In this document: one piece after another, positions 23,298 to 31,363 of the stretch
Layout of the letters: the number at the start of each line of letters is the position of its first letter
Position numbering within the stretch: the stretch's first letter is position 1
NCBI GenBank assembly: GCA_035688265.1
Contig: DASSNE010000025.1
Span: forward strand, 1-34,473
DNA from: DASSBR01 sp035688265
GTDB lineage: Bacteria > Pseudomonadota > Gammaproteobacteria > Natronospirales > DASSBR01
DNA: 34,473 nucleotides
Direction of reading: 5' to 3'
Notes under the pieces: generated by a model
What the model saw: the letters and a program-made list of their open reading frames with translations, nothing else
Told to the model about the DNA's origin: nothing
Databases searched by the model: none
Translations under genes and position numbers: made by a program

Positions 23298-24577
23298 TGG
23301 CTGAACGCATCCAACCCGTCCGCGGCATGAACGACATTCTGCCGGACGAGAGCCACGTCTGGCAGTACGTCGAGGATACGATTCGCGCGGTGCTCGAAAA
23401 CCACGGCTATCGCGAGATTCGCGTGCCGGTGGTCGAAAGCACGGAATTGTTCGCGCGTTCGATCGGCGCGGCGACCGATATCGTCTCCAAGGAGATGTAC
23501 ACCTTCGAGGATCGCAACGGCGCCTCGCTGAGCCTGCGCCCGGAAGCGACCGCGGGCTGCGTGCGCGCGGCGCTGACGCACGGCCTGACCTACAACCAGA
23601 CGCAGCGGCTCTGGTACGCCGGCCCGATGTTCCGCCACGAGCGGCCGCAGAAAGGGCGCTATCGCCAGTTCTACCAGATCGGCGCCGAGGCCTACGGGTT
23701 CGAAGGGCCGGACATCGACGCCGAGCTGATCGCGATGTCGGCGCGCATGTGGGCGCGGCTCGGCATCCGTCACGCGCGCCTGCAGTTGAACTCGCTCGGT
23801 ACCAGCGAGGCGCGCGCCGCCTATCGCCACGTGCTGGTCGAGTATTTTGGCGACCACCGCGACCAGCTGGACGCGGAGGCGCAAAGGCGTCTTGAGATCA
23901 ATCCATTGCGGCTGCTGGACAGCAAGGATCCGGCGCTCGCGCCGTTGATCGCCGCCGCGCCCAGCCTGCAGGACCATCTGGACGCGGAGTCGCGGGCGCA
24001 CTTCGAAGCGCTGTGTCGTCTGCTGGACGAGATTGGCATCGCCTACGACATCAACCCGCGCCTGGTGCGCGGGCTCGACTACTACAGCCGCACCGTATTC
24101 GAGTGGGTGACGGACCGCCTCGGCGCACAGGATGCGATCTGCTCCGGCGGCCGCTATGATGCGCTCGTCGAGCAGCTTGGCGGGCGGCCGACCCCGGCGA
24201 TTGGCTGGGCGCTCGGCGTCGAGCGGCTGATCGCGCTGCTGGCCGAAGAGGGCGTCGAGACGCCGCCGCGCGCGCCGGACGTCTATCTGGTGCGGGTGGG
24301 CGAAGCGGCCGAACGCGCCGGCTTCAGGCTGGCGGCGCAGTTGCGCGATGCGGTGCCGGATCTGGCGCTGATACTGAATTGCGGCGGCGGCTCGTTCAAG
24401 TCGCAGCTCAAGAAGGCCGACCGGAGCGGCGCAGGGTTTGCGCTGATACTCGGCGATGATGAAGTAGCGAATGAATCTGCGACGCTCAAGCCGCTGCGCA
24501 CCGACGAGGCGCAGCGGCCGGTTGCCTGGGCGGCGCTGGCGGACGAACTCAAGAGACTCAGGAGTAACGACTCGTGA
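23297..24577 (+). CDS. hisS: Histidine--tRNA ligase
   Basis: A 426-aa class II aminoacyl-tRNA synthetase. Motif 2 is MFRHERPQKGRYRQFYQIGA, the histidine-specific segment is RGLDYYSRTVFEW, followed by CSGGRYDALVEQLGG, and motif 3 is GWALGVERL. The C-terminal anticodon-binding domain contains DVYLVRVGE and NCGGGSFKSQLKKADRSGA. Length is normal. It overlaps rodZ by 1 bp and yfgM by 4 bp (GTGA). Confidence 0.98.
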   Translation: MAERIQPVRGMNDILPDESHVWQYVEDTIRAVLENHGYREIRVPVVESTELFARSIGAATDIVSKEMYTFEDRNGASLSLRPEATAGCVRAALTHGLTYNQTQRLWYAGPMFRHERPQKGRYRQFYQIGAEAYGFEGPDIDAELIAMSARMWARLGIRHARLQLNSLGTSEARAAYRHVLVEYFGDHRDQLDAEAQRRLEINPLRLLDSKDPALAPLIAAAPSLQDHLDAESRAHFEALCRLLDEIGIAYDINPRLVRGLDYYSRTVFEWVTDRLGAQDAICSGGRYDALVEQLGGRPTPAIGWALGVERLIALLAEEGVETPPRAPDVYLVRVGEAAERAGFRLAAQLRDAVPDLALILNCGGGSFKSQLKKADRSGAGFALILGDDEVANESATLKPLRTDEAQRPVAWAALADELKRLRSNDS

Positions 24578-25260
24578 CAGACGGTTACATTTCCGACGAC
24601 GAACAGTGGGAAAAATTCAAAGCCTGGTGGAAGGCCAACGGCACGTTCATCATTGTCGGCCTGGCGATCGGTCTCGCGATCATCGGCGGCTGGCGCTGGT
24701 GGGAGCATTACCAGGCGCAGCGCGACTACAATGCATCGGCGCTTTACGCGCAGTTCGAGCAGGCGCTGAACAAGCCGGCCGCCGACAACGACAAGAACAA
24801 AAACGGGAACGGCGAGGCCGAGGCCATCGGCAAAAACCTGATCGCCAATTACGACGATACGCCATATGCGGCGCAGGCAGCGCTCGGTCTGGCCGGTGCG
24901 GAAGTGACGGCGAACAAGCCTGATCAGGCGATTCAGCATCTGCAATGGGTTGTGCAGAACAGCGACGACGGCAGCCTGAAATTGCTGGCCCGGCTGCGGC
25001 TTGCGCGCGTGCAGATCGCGAACAAGCAGGCCCGGGCTGCGCTGCAGACGCTGTCGGTGAAGGATGCCGGCGGGTTTGCGTCGCTGTATGCCGAGGTGCG
25101 CGGCGATGCGTATCGGGCGCTGGGCGAGACCGCCAAGGCGCATCAAGCCTACCAGGCCGCTCTCGCAGCGCAGGCCGACGGGACAGGGAGCGATCCGTTG
25201 CTCAAGCTGAAGCTGCAGCACACCGCGGGGGCCAAGCCGGCGCCGGCGGACAAGTCATGA
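24574..25260 (+). CDS. yfgM: YfgM, ancillary SecYEG translocon subunit (TPR)
   Basis: A 228-aa inner-membrane protein that in E. coli binds SecYEG and PpiD at the periplasmic side. The short N-terminal cytoplasmic part DDEQWEKFKAWWKANG is the family signature. One membrane helix lies at about 24-41 (TFIIVGLAIGLAIIGGW), followed by TPR-like periplasmic repeats (YAAQAALGLAGAEVTANKPD, LLARLRLARVQIANKQARAA). It starts with GTG 24574 inside the hisS stop. The bamB start overlaps its stop (ATGA). Confidence 0.93.
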   Translation: MTDGYISDDEQWEKFKAWWKANGTFIIVGLAIGLAIIGGWRWWEHYQAQRDYNASALYAQFEQALNKPAADNDKNKNGNGEAEAIGKNLIANYDDTPYAAQAALGLAGAEVTANKPDQAIQHLQWVVQNSDDGSLKLLARLRLARVQIANKQARAALQTLSVKDAGGFASLYAEVRGDAYRALGETAKAHQAYQAALAAQADGTGSDPLLKLKLQHTAGAKPAPADKS

Positions 25261-26399
25261 GGCGGCTGCTAATCGTCCTGGCCGCGGCGCTGTTTCTGGC
25301 GGCGTGCGGCGCGAAGGATAATACCGAGCCGCCGGCACCGCTGGTCAAATTCACGCCGAAGGTCAAGGTCAGCCAGGTCTGGAGCGCGGACGCCGGCTCG
25401 GGCGAAGACGGCATTCTGCTCGGCCTCGTGCCGGCGGTGGACGGCAACAGCGTGTTCGTCGGCGGCCGCGATGGCAGCGTCAGTGCCTGGAACGTGCAGT
25501 CCGGCTCGCGGTTGTGGCACACCGATACCGGTCTCACGGTCGGCGGCGGTCCCGGCGTCGGCGATCACGTCGTCGTGGTCGGATCGACCGAGGGCTACGT
25601 CGAGGCGTTGAGTGCTGACGACGGGCACGAGATGTGGAAGCATTACGTGGACAGCATCGTCATCGCCGCGCCGGCGGTGGGTGATGGCGTCGTCGTGGTG
25701 CGCACCGGCGACGGCCATCTGATCGGCCTGTCGGCCGCGGACGGTCACCAGCTCTGGACCCTGTCGCGCGACGTGCCGCGCCTGAGCCTGCGCGGCGACG
25801 CGACCCCCGTGATCGACCGCGGCGTTGTCTATGCCGGTTTCGACAATGGCACACTGCTCGCGGTGTCGCTCAAGGACGGCAAGGTGCTCTGGGAAGCGCC
25901 GATCGGCCAACCGAGCGGCGAAAACGAACTGCAGCAACTGATCGATCTGGACGGTCGGCCGGTTGTCGGTCTCGGTTTCGTTTACGCGGTAACGTACCAC
26001 GGCGAGTTGGCGGCCCTCAGCGCAACCGGTGGTCAGCCGTTCTGGAGCATCCCGATGTCGAGCTACACCGGGGTCAGCTACGGTGACGAGCAGCTTTACG
26101 TGACGGATTCGGACAGCGTGGTGCACGCGGTTAATGCGGCGAGCGGCGATCCGGCCTGGAAGCAGGCTGCAATGCGGGCGCGGTCGCTGACCCGGCCGAC
26201 GCCGTTTCACGGTACGGTCGCTATGGGCGACTTTGCCGGGTATGTGCATTTTCTGTCGCAGAAAAGCGGGGAACTGGTTGCTCGCGTGCAGGCGGGTTCC
26301 GCCGGGATTTCGGCTGCGCCGGTTGTGGCTGGGGATACGCTTTTGGTTTTGACTGATGATGGTGAGCTTGTTGCTTACCGATTCCCGGCGGCTCAATAG
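25257..26399 (+). CDS. bamB: Outer membrane protein assembly factor BamB
   Basis: A 380-aa lipoprotein of the BAM complex that scaffolds BamA. The signal peptide ends in the lipobox LAAC with C17. An eight-bladed propeller of PQQ/WD-like repeats follows, each with the pattern GxVxALxxxxGxxxW, for example GSVSAWNVQSGSRLW, GYVEALSADDGHEMW and GELAALSATGGQPFW. ATG 25257 is set by the ATGA junction with yfgM; an open frame extending further upstream is a shadow of yfgM. It is the last gene of the ndk-to-bamB run and is followed by a structured spacer. Confidence 0.97.
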   Translation: MRRLLIVLAAALFLAACGAKDNTEPPAPLVKFTPKVKVSQVWSADAGSGEDGILLGLVPAVDGNSVFVGGRDGSVSAWNVQSGSRLWHTDTGLTVGGGPGVGDHVVVVGSTEGYVEALSADDGHEMWKHYVDSIVIAAPAVGDGVVVVRTGDGHLIGLSAADGHQLWTLSRDVPRLSLRGDATPVIDRGVVYAGFDNGTLLAVSLKDGKVLWEAPIGQPSGENELQQLIDLDGRPVVGLGFVYAVTYHGELAALSATGGQPFWSIPMSSYTGVSYGDEQLYVTDSDSVVHAVNAASGDPAWKQAAMRARSLTRPTPFHGTVAMGDFAGYVHFLSQKSGELVARVQAGSAGISAAPVVAGDTLLVLTDDGELVAYRFPAAQ

Positions 26400-26721
26400 A
26401 AAGGTTTTGTGCCGCCTGCGGCGGCGGGCTGATTGGTGCCGGTATCCGGCCCGGCAGCCGGCCTACTTTTGTTTCGGCAAAAGTAGGCAAAACCATGCGA
26501 CTGTCGCTTGGTCCGCAGCACATCCTGTGCTGCGGACTTCCCGAAGATCGGGCTGAAAAAGGGGGCCGGAACAGAACTCAGCCATCCATGGCTTCGGACA
26601 ATGTTCCTTGTTTCCCCCTTTTTCAGCCCGATCTTCGGCTGCGCTCTATGTCGCGGGAGAAGAGGCCGGCCGTCGTGGCCGGCTAAGAGAAGAAGGGGTC
26701 CTTTCGGTTAACCTGATACTT
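26400..26721. repeat. Inverted-repeat-rich spacer between bamB and der
   Basis: These 322 bp contain no convincing gene but several perfect inverted repeats. An 11-bp pair lies at 26461-26471 and 26478-26488 (loop TTTCGG). A second 11-bp pair lies at 26511-26521 and 26527-26537 (loop ATCCT). A 25-bp perfect pair at 26541-26565 and 26614-26638 encloses 48 bp that contain a smaller AGCCAT/ATGGCT stem (26580-26593). A 7-bp GCCGGCC pair lies at 26665-26671 and 26677-26683. The arrangement suggests a dispersed structured repeat element. It could end bamB transcription and affect der expression. ORFs crossing it are not supported. Confidence 0.8.
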
Positions 26722-28116
26722 ATGCTTCCCGTAATCGCCCTCGTCGGCCGGCCCAACGTCGGCAAATCCACGCTGTTCAACGTGCTGACGCGCAGTCGGG
26801 ATGCGCTTGTCGCCGACGAGCCCGGGCTGACGCGCGATCGGCAGTACGGCTACGGGCTTGTCGGCTCGCGGCGCTATGTCGTGATCGACACCGGCGGGCT
26901 GGAAGCCGAGGCGGATACGCTGGCGGAGCTGATGGCGCGGCAGACGCGGCGGGCGGTGGCCGAGGCGGATTCGGTGGTGTTTCTGGTCGACGGCCGCGCC
27001 GGGCTGACGCCGGCGGATGAGCGGATTGCGGCGGAGTTGCGGCGGGCCGGCAAGAGCGTTTTTCTGGCGGTGAACAAGACGGAGGGGGTTGCCCCGGACC
27101 TGGCCGTCGCGGAGTTTCATGCGCTGGGATTGGGTTCGCCGTGGGCGATTGCCGCCGCGCATGGTCGCGGCGTCGAGGCTTTGGTGGACGCAGTGCTCGC
27201 CGGGCTGCCGGAGTCCGAGGCGGAGTCCGAGTATGAAGCGGCGCCGGCGATCGCGATTATCGGCCGCCCCAACGTCGGCAAATCCACGCTCATTAATCGG
27301 CTTCTCGGCGACGAACGAGTGGTCGCGTCCGCCGAGCCCGGCACTACGCGCGACAGCATTGCCATCGAGCTTGAGCGCGGCGGGCAGCGTTACACGCTGA
27401 TCGATACCGCGGGCGTCCGGCGGCGCAGCCGGGTGCAGGCGGCGATCGAGAAGTTCAGTATCGTCAAGACGTTGCAGGCGATCGATCGGGCCGCGGTGGT
27501 GATCGCGCTGATCGATGCGCAGGAAGGCGTGACGGACCAGGATGTGTCGCTGCTGGGGCTGGCGCTGGATCGCGGCCGGGCGGCGGTGATCGGCATCAAC
27601 AAGTGGGACGGGCTCGACACAAACCAGCGCAACGAGGTTCGCCGGCTGATCGACGTCAAGCTGCCGTTTCTGAACTTCGCGCGCATTCATTTCATCTCAG
27701 CGCTGCATGGCAGCGGGATCAGCGACTTGTTCGGCTCGGTCGACGAGGCGCGCCGGGCGGCCGAGGCCGATCTCAACACCAACGAACTGACGCAGGTGCT
27801 GGCCGAGGCGGTCGCGGCGCATCCGCCGCCGCTGATTCGCGGGCGCCGGATCAAGCTGCGTTACGCGCACCAGGGCGGCCGCCGTCCGCCATTGATCGTC
27901 GTGCACGGCAACCAGACGGGCGCGGTGCCGGACACTTATCGGCGCTACCTGGTCAACGCGTTTCGCGAGCACTTCAGGCTCTTCGGCACGCCGGTGCGAA
28001 TCGAGTTTCGCAGCGGCGACAACCCGTATGCGGGCAGGCGCAACAAGCTGACGCCGCGCCAGATCGAAAAGAAAAAGCGCCTCAAGCGGCACGTGAGGCG
28101 GACGAAAAAGAGCTGA
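26722..28116 (+). CDS. der: GTPase Der (EngA)
   Basis: A 464-aa tandem-GTPase needed for 50S ribosome assembly. The first G1 motif is GRPNVGKST at 9-17, and the second is at 181-189. G3 motifs are DTGG and DTAG. G4 motifs are NKTE and NKWD. The C-terminal KH-like domain includes PPLIRGRRIKLRYAHQGGRR and ends in a lysine/arginine-rich tail. ATG 26722 starts MLPVIALVGRPNVGKS, the normal family N-terminus; the frame is open further upstream through the repeat spacer but has no family support there. No good ribosome-binding site precedes the start. Confidence 0.97.
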   Translation: MLPVIALVGRPNVGKSTLFNVLTRSRDALVADEPGLTRDRQYGYGLVGSRRYVVIDTGGLEAEADTLAELMARQTRRAVAEADSVVFLVDGRAGLTPADERIAAELRRAGKSVFLAVNKTEGVAPDLAVAEFHALGLGSPWAIAAAHGRGVEALVDAVLAGLPESEAESEYEAAPAIAIIGRPNVGKSTLINRLLGDERVVASAEPGTTRDSIAIELERGGQRYTLIDTAGVRRRSRVQAAIEKFSIVKTLQAIDRAAVVIALIDAQEGVTDQDVSLLGLALDRGRAAVIGINKWDGLDTNQRNEVRRLIDVKLPFLNFARIHFISALHGSGISDLFGSVDEARRAAEADLNTNELTQVLAEAVAAHPPPLIRGRRIKLRYAHQGGRRPPLIVVHGNQTGAVPDTYRRYLVNAFREHFRLFGTPVRIEFRSGDNPYAGRRNKLTPRQIEKKKRLKRHVRRTKKS

Positions 28117-28129
28117 GTCTTGCCACGCT

Positions 28130-28250
28130 CCCCTCTCCCCTCGGGAGAGGGGCCGGGGGGGAGGGTCGGGATCACATAAGCGGTTGTATTACAAACCGTT
28201 GCTTAGCTCGGGCACCCTCACCCCAACCCCTCTCCCGGAGGGAGAAGGGC
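28130..28250. repeat. CCCTCTCCC-type inverted repeat pair after der
   Basis: A perfect 10-bp inverted repeat, CCCCTCTCCC (28130-28139) and GGGAGAGGGG (28143-28152), is followed by GAGGGTCGGG. A second hairpin lies at about 28228-28249 (CCCTCTCCC-GGA-GGGAGAAGGG). The two are in mirrored orientation: GGGAGGGT on the left matches ACCCTCACCCC on the right. The midpoint CGGTTGTATTACAAACCG is itself an imperfect palindrome. The element resembles a composite dispersed repeat and shares blocks with 19421-19455. It may terminate der transcription. Confidence 0.8.
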
Positions 28251-28316
28251 CAAGAGAGTGGCAATTGCGCGGGCTTTTCAGCACAATCTTCCACTTTTAT
28301 CGGCCCAGGGAACCGA

Positions 28317-29396
28317 GTGAACAAAAATCGCCAAACTATCGCTCTCGATGAACCCTTTCAACTGCGTCGCGGCGGCACGCTGCCCACTGTCGACATCGCC
28401 TACGAAACCTGGGGCGAGCTGAACGCCGATCGGAGCAACGCGATTCTGATCCTGACCGGCCTGTCGCCGAATGCGCATGCCGCCTCGGCGCCGGCCGATC
28501 CTGCGCCAGGCTGGTGGGAGCCGATGGTGGGGCCGGGGAAGCCGATCGACAGCGACCGGTTTTTCGTGATTTGTGTCAACTCGCTCGGCAGCTGCTTCGG
28601 CTCGACCGGCGCCGCGTCGGTCAATCCGGCGACGGGCAAGCCGTGGCAACTCGATTTCCCCGAACTCACGATCGAGGACATCGCCGCAACTGCCCATGCC
28701 GCGCTGGCGAAGCTTGGCGTAAACCATCTGCACGCGCTCGTCGGCCCGTCGCTCGGCGGCATGTCGGCGCTCGCTTTCGCACTGCAGTTTCCCGGCACGA
28801 GCGATCATCTGATCCTGATTTCGACCGGCCCGTATTCGGTGCCGATGACGATCGCGATGCACTCGCTGCAGCGCGAGATGATCCGCAGCGATCCGGCCTG
28901 GCGCGGCGGGTATTATCCGCCCGCCGAGCAGCCGATCGCGGGCATGCGCGATGCGCGCAAGCTCGGCATGCTGTCGTATCGTTCGGCGGCGGAATGGAAG
29001 GAGCGTTTCGGCCGCCGGCGCACGAAGAAGCCGCCGACGGAGCCATTCGGGATCGAGTTCGAGGTCGAGGCGTATCTCGAGGCGCGCGCGCGCGATTTCA
29101 TCGGTGGCTTCGATGCCAATTGCTACCTGTACCTGTCGCGCGCGATGGATCTTTTTGACGTGCGCGAACACGGCACCGCCGCCGAACTTGCGCGCAAGCT
29201 CCACTGCGAGGGTGCATTGGTCATCGGCGTTAAGACCGATTTCCTGTACCCGATCGAGCAGCAGCATGCACTGGCCGGCCTGATGAAGCGCGCCGGGGCG
29301 ATCGTGCGCTACGAGGCTTTCGATTCGCTGCAGGGGCACGACGCTTTCCTGGTCGATTACGATCGGTTCGCCGCCGCGGTCGGAAGTTATCTGTAG
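28317..29396 (+). CDS. MetX-family O-acyltransferase, possibly serine O-succinyltransferase
   Basis: A 359-aa alpha/beta-hydrolase that activates an amino-acid hydroxyl. The nucleophile is S145 in GPSLGGMSAL, with D308 in KTDFLYP and H341 in QGHDAFLVD. Classical homoserine acetyltransferases read GGSMGGMQALEWA at the elbow. The sequence TGLSPNAHAASAPADPAPGW, NSLGSCFGSTGAAS, MTIAMHSLQREMIRSDP and FDANCYLYLSRAMDLFDV is closer to the xanthomonad proteins I remember as serine or homoserine O-succinyltransferases. Substrate cannot be fixed from sequence alone. The start is GTG 28317, with AGGGA 5 nt upstream. The downstream cysteine dioxygenase-like gene would fit a cysteine-pathway role. Confidence 0.9.
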   Translation: MNKNRQTIALDEPFQLRRGGTLPTVDIAYETWGELNADRSNAILILTGLSPNAHAASAPADPAPGWWEPMVGPGKPIDSDRFFVICVNSLGSCFGSTGAASVNPATGKPWQLDFPELTIEDIAATAHAALAKLGVNHLHALVGPSLGGMSALAFALQFPGTSDHLILISTGPYSVPMTIAMHSLQREMIRSDPAWRGGYYPPAEQPIAGMRDARKLGMLSYRSAAEWKERFGRRRTKKPPTEPFGIEFEVEAYLEARARDFIGGFDANCYLYLSRAMDLFDVREHGTAAELARKLHCEGALVIGVKTDFLYPIEQQHALAGLMKRAGAIVRYEAFDSLQGHDAFLVDYDRFAAAVGSYL

Positions 29397-29414
29397 TCGG
29401 TGCCGTTATCGGGC

Positions 29415-29420
29415 TATACT
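29415..29420 (+). promoter_or_regulatory. -10 box of the cysteine dioxygenase gene
   Basis: TATACT (5/6 to consensus) ends 6 nt before ATG 29427, predicting a transcript that starts at the initiation codon. No Shine-Dalgarno sequence is present in the 30 nt between the upstream stop and this ATG. The -35 region is weak (TGTAGT at 17 bp). Confidence 0.5.
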
Positions 29421-29426
29421 CCGCCC

Positions 29427-30023
29427 ATGGCCGTCTCCCAGACAACTACATTTTCCGCGGGTTTTCCCGGGAGCGCCCGGCTGGTCGATGCGCTCGATGA
29501 AGCGATGGCAGGTTCGAATGCGACCGTCGTCACGGGCGCTGTCAAGCGGGTGCTGAGCAGCCTGATCGGTAATGGCGATTTCGATCTGCCGGCGGTCTGC
29601 TACCGGCCTTCCGCCGACCACTATCAGCGTCACGAACTGTATCGCAGCGAGCGCTACGGCTACTCGGTCGTGGCGATGACATGGGCGCCGGAACAAGGCA
29701 CGGCGCTGCACGATCACGCCGGTCTATGGTGCGTCGAAGGCGTCTGCGCCGGCTGCATCAGGGTTGAGCAGTACGAGCGGGTCGATCGCGAGGCGCCGGA
29801 TCGCTACCGTTTCGTACGCCGCGGAAACCATATCGCGCGCACCGGCACCGCGGGCTCGCTGATCCCGCCCTACGAATACCATCGCATTGTCAACGGCAGC
29901 GCGTCGGAGCCGGCAGTATCGCTGCATATTTACGAGCGCACGATGACGGAGTGTCACGTTTTCGAGCCGCTGGGCGATGGCTGGTTCCGCCGCAGTTGGC
30001 GGCAATTGTGTTTCGACGGCTGA
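29427..30023 (+). CDS. Cysteine dioxygenase-type thiol dioxygenase
   Basis: A 198-aa cupin that would oxidise cysteine, or a related thiol, to the sulfinate using a non-haem iron. The iron-binding triad is H95 and H97 in GTALHDHAGLW and H152 in PPYEYHRIVNG. Y169 in LHIYER is in the region of the active-site tyrosine. 3-Mercaptopropionate dioxygenases share the fold, and I cannot separate the two from the residues seen. ATG 29427 is preferred over GTG 29400 because the cupin alignment begins after it and a -10 box directly precedes it. It sits 30 bp after the MetX-family gene. Confidence 0.88.
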   Translation: MAVSQTTTFSAGFPGSARLVDALDEAMAGSNATVVTGAVKRVLSSLIGNGDFDLPAVCYRPSADHYQRHELYRSERYGYSVVAMTWAPEQGTALHDHAGLWCVEGVCAGCIRVEQYERVDREAPDRYRFVRRGNHIARTGTAGSLIPPYEYHRIVNGSASEPAVSLHIYERTMTECHVFEPLGDGWFRRSWRQLCFDG

Positions 30024-30036
30024 TGGGAGAGGGGCG

Positions 30037-30660
30037 ATGATCGACTGGGACGGGCCGGCCGGCGGCACTGGCTTCCACAGTGAAGACGTGGAGACCTTCG
30101 ATATTCAGGACGAGGATCTCGACGCAAGCGATTTCGAGGCGCCGGCGCCGGCGGCGCTGCCGGCATCGCGGCAGGAAGTGCTCGATCGGGTACACGACGA
30201 AATTTTGCGCTATTGGCGCCAGGGCGATCTGCTGTTCGAGGTATTCGAACTGGACGCGGGCGGCGCGAGCCATGCGACGCCGGCCGATGCGCTGGCCGCG
30301 CTCTGGGATATCGCCGCGAACGGTGATTTGCCGGCGCCGATTGCGGGCTGTTCACTGGCGTACCTGATGGAGGAGGGGATCTGGCACGAGGACGTGCAGC
30401 AGTTCCTGGACGCGATTAATTTTGCGTTGACCTCGGCCGGATTCGGCGGTGCCGGTGCGGAGGCCGATCAGGCCGCTGAGCTGGTGCGCGATTACGCGGA
30501 CGCGTTATTCGAGGATGCCGAGCCGGACGAGGTCTGGCTGTTTGGGCTGGATCCGGGCTTTTCGTGCTGGTTCGCCGGTGCCGGCTGCGACCTGGCTTAC
30601 TTTTTCGTCAATTTGCACGAGTCGCGGTGCGGGTTGTTGCTGGCGACTGATACTGACTAA
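30037..30660 (+). CDS. Uncharacterised acidic protein
   Basis: A 207-aa protein I do not recognise. The N-terminal 45 residues are very acidic and probably disordered (GFHSEDVETFDIQDEDLDAS, then an Ala/Pro run). A folded part follows: RQEVLDRVHDEILRYWRQGD, LLFEVFELD, LAALWDIAANGDLPAP and a C-terminal CWFAGAGCDLAYFFVNLHES. No signal peptide or membrane helix is seen. ATG 30037 has GGGAGAGG directly upstream; a longer frame from 29977 overlaps the dioxygenase gene. It lies 13 bp after the dioxygenase stop and is probably cotranscribed. The heptamer array begins immediately after its stop. Confidence 0.78.
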   Translation: MIDWDGPAGGTGFHSEDVETFDIQDEDLDASDFEAPAPAALPASRQEVLDRVHDEILRYWRQGDLLFEVFELDAGGASHATPADALAALWDIAANGDLPAPIAGCSLAYLMEEGIWHEDVQQFLDAINFALTSAGFGGAGAEADQAAELVRDYADALFEDAEPDEVWLFGLDPGFSCWFAGAGCDLAYFFVNLHESRCGLLLATDTD

Positions 30661-30757
30661 AAGACTAAGTGCTCAGTGCTAAGTGCTCAGTGCTCAGTGC
30701 TAAGTGCTAAGGACGGTTTCTTCACTCAGTCCTCAGCACTTAGTCCTCAGCACTTTT
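30661..30757. repeat. Tandem heptamer array with terminator hairpin
   Basis: Six in-phase copies of AGTGCT(C/A) lie at 30668-30709, preceded by AAGACTA and followed by AGGAC. The right arm holds two perfect tandem copies of the 14-mer AGTCCTCAGCACTT (30728-30741 and 30742-30755). AGTGCTAAGGAC (30703-30714) can pair with GTCCTCAGCACT at 30729-30740 or 30743-30754 with one mismatch. The second is followed by TTTT, so it is a plausible intrinsic terminator for the plus-strand gene. The array sits between convergent genes and uses the same AG-N5 unit as 16191-16260. Confidence 0.88.
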
Positions 30758-30766
30758 CCCCTGATT

Positions 30767-31363
30767 CTAAAGCCAACCCTTTTGTCGCGCGATTCGCGCC
30801 GCCTCGATCCGATTCGTCGCGCCCAGCTTGCCGATTGCTTCAGACAGATAATTGCGGACGGTGCCTTCCGACAGGTGCAGTTGTTCTGCGATGCCGCCGC
30901 TGCTCATGCCGTCGCCGGCGAGGCGCAGCACCTGCCGCTCGCGGTCGCTCAATGGATCGTCTGCCTCCCAGGCTTCCGCGGCCAGTTCCGGTGCGATGAC
31001 TTTGCCGCCGGCGTGGACGGTGCGGATTGCGTCGGCCAGTTGCTTTGCCGGGGCATCCTTGAGCAGGTAGCCGCGCACGCCCGCGTCGAGCGCGCGGCGC
31101 AGGTATCCCGGGCGGGCGAAAGTTGTCACGATGATGACTTTGGCGCGTTTGCCGCGCAACGCGCGCGCGAGTTCCAGACCGGTCATGGCCGGCATTTCGA
31201 TATCGGTGACGACGACGTCGGGGTCTTGTTCGGCAACCAGGGCCAGCGCTGCTTTGCCGTCGGCCGCGCGGCCGGCGACTTCGATGTCGGCTTCCATGTC
31301 CAGCAGCGCCGCGAGCGCCCCGAGGATCATCGACTGATCCTCGGCGATCAGCACGCGGATCAA
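30767..31363 (-). CDS. NarL/FixJ-type response regulator
   Basis: A 198-aa regulator. The receiver domain carries E8/D9, phosphoacceptor D54 in VVVTDIEMPAMTG, T80/T81 and K102 (YLLKDAPAKQLADAI). The C-terminal LuxR-type helix-turn-helix is LSDRERQVLRLAGDGMSSGG and IAEQLHLSEGTVRNYLSEAI. The best start is TTG 31363 (MIRVLIAEDQSM), because GGAGG lies 7 nt upstream and the codon overlaps the kinase stop as TTGA. A longer frame upstream is a shadow of the kinase gene. It is the output of the adjacent DesK-type kinase and probably controls the ABC operon it belongs to. Confidence 0.93.
   Translation of the reverse strand: MIRVLIAEDQSMILGALAALLDMEADIEVAGRAADGKAALALVAEQDPDVVVTDIEMPAMTGLELARALRGKRAKVIIVTTFARPGYLRRALDAGVRGYLLKDAPAKQLADAIRTVHAGGKVIAPELAAEAWEADDPLSDRERQVLRLAGDGMSSGGIAEQLHLSEGTVRNYLSEAIGKLGATNRIEAARIARQKGWL

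Noticed and set aside
26495..26700. Small ORFs of 63-67 aa in the bamB-der spacer
   Set aside because: They run through the inverted repeats, have no ribosome-binding site and change frame with the stems.
27603..28316. N-terminal extension of the MetX-family protein into der and the repeat
   Set aside because: The extension is an out-of-frame reading of der followed by the CCCTCTCCC repeat. The enzyme family starts near GTG 28317.
30661..30757. CRISPR array
   Set aside because: The repeat unit is 7 bp with no unique spacers, and there are no cas genes.
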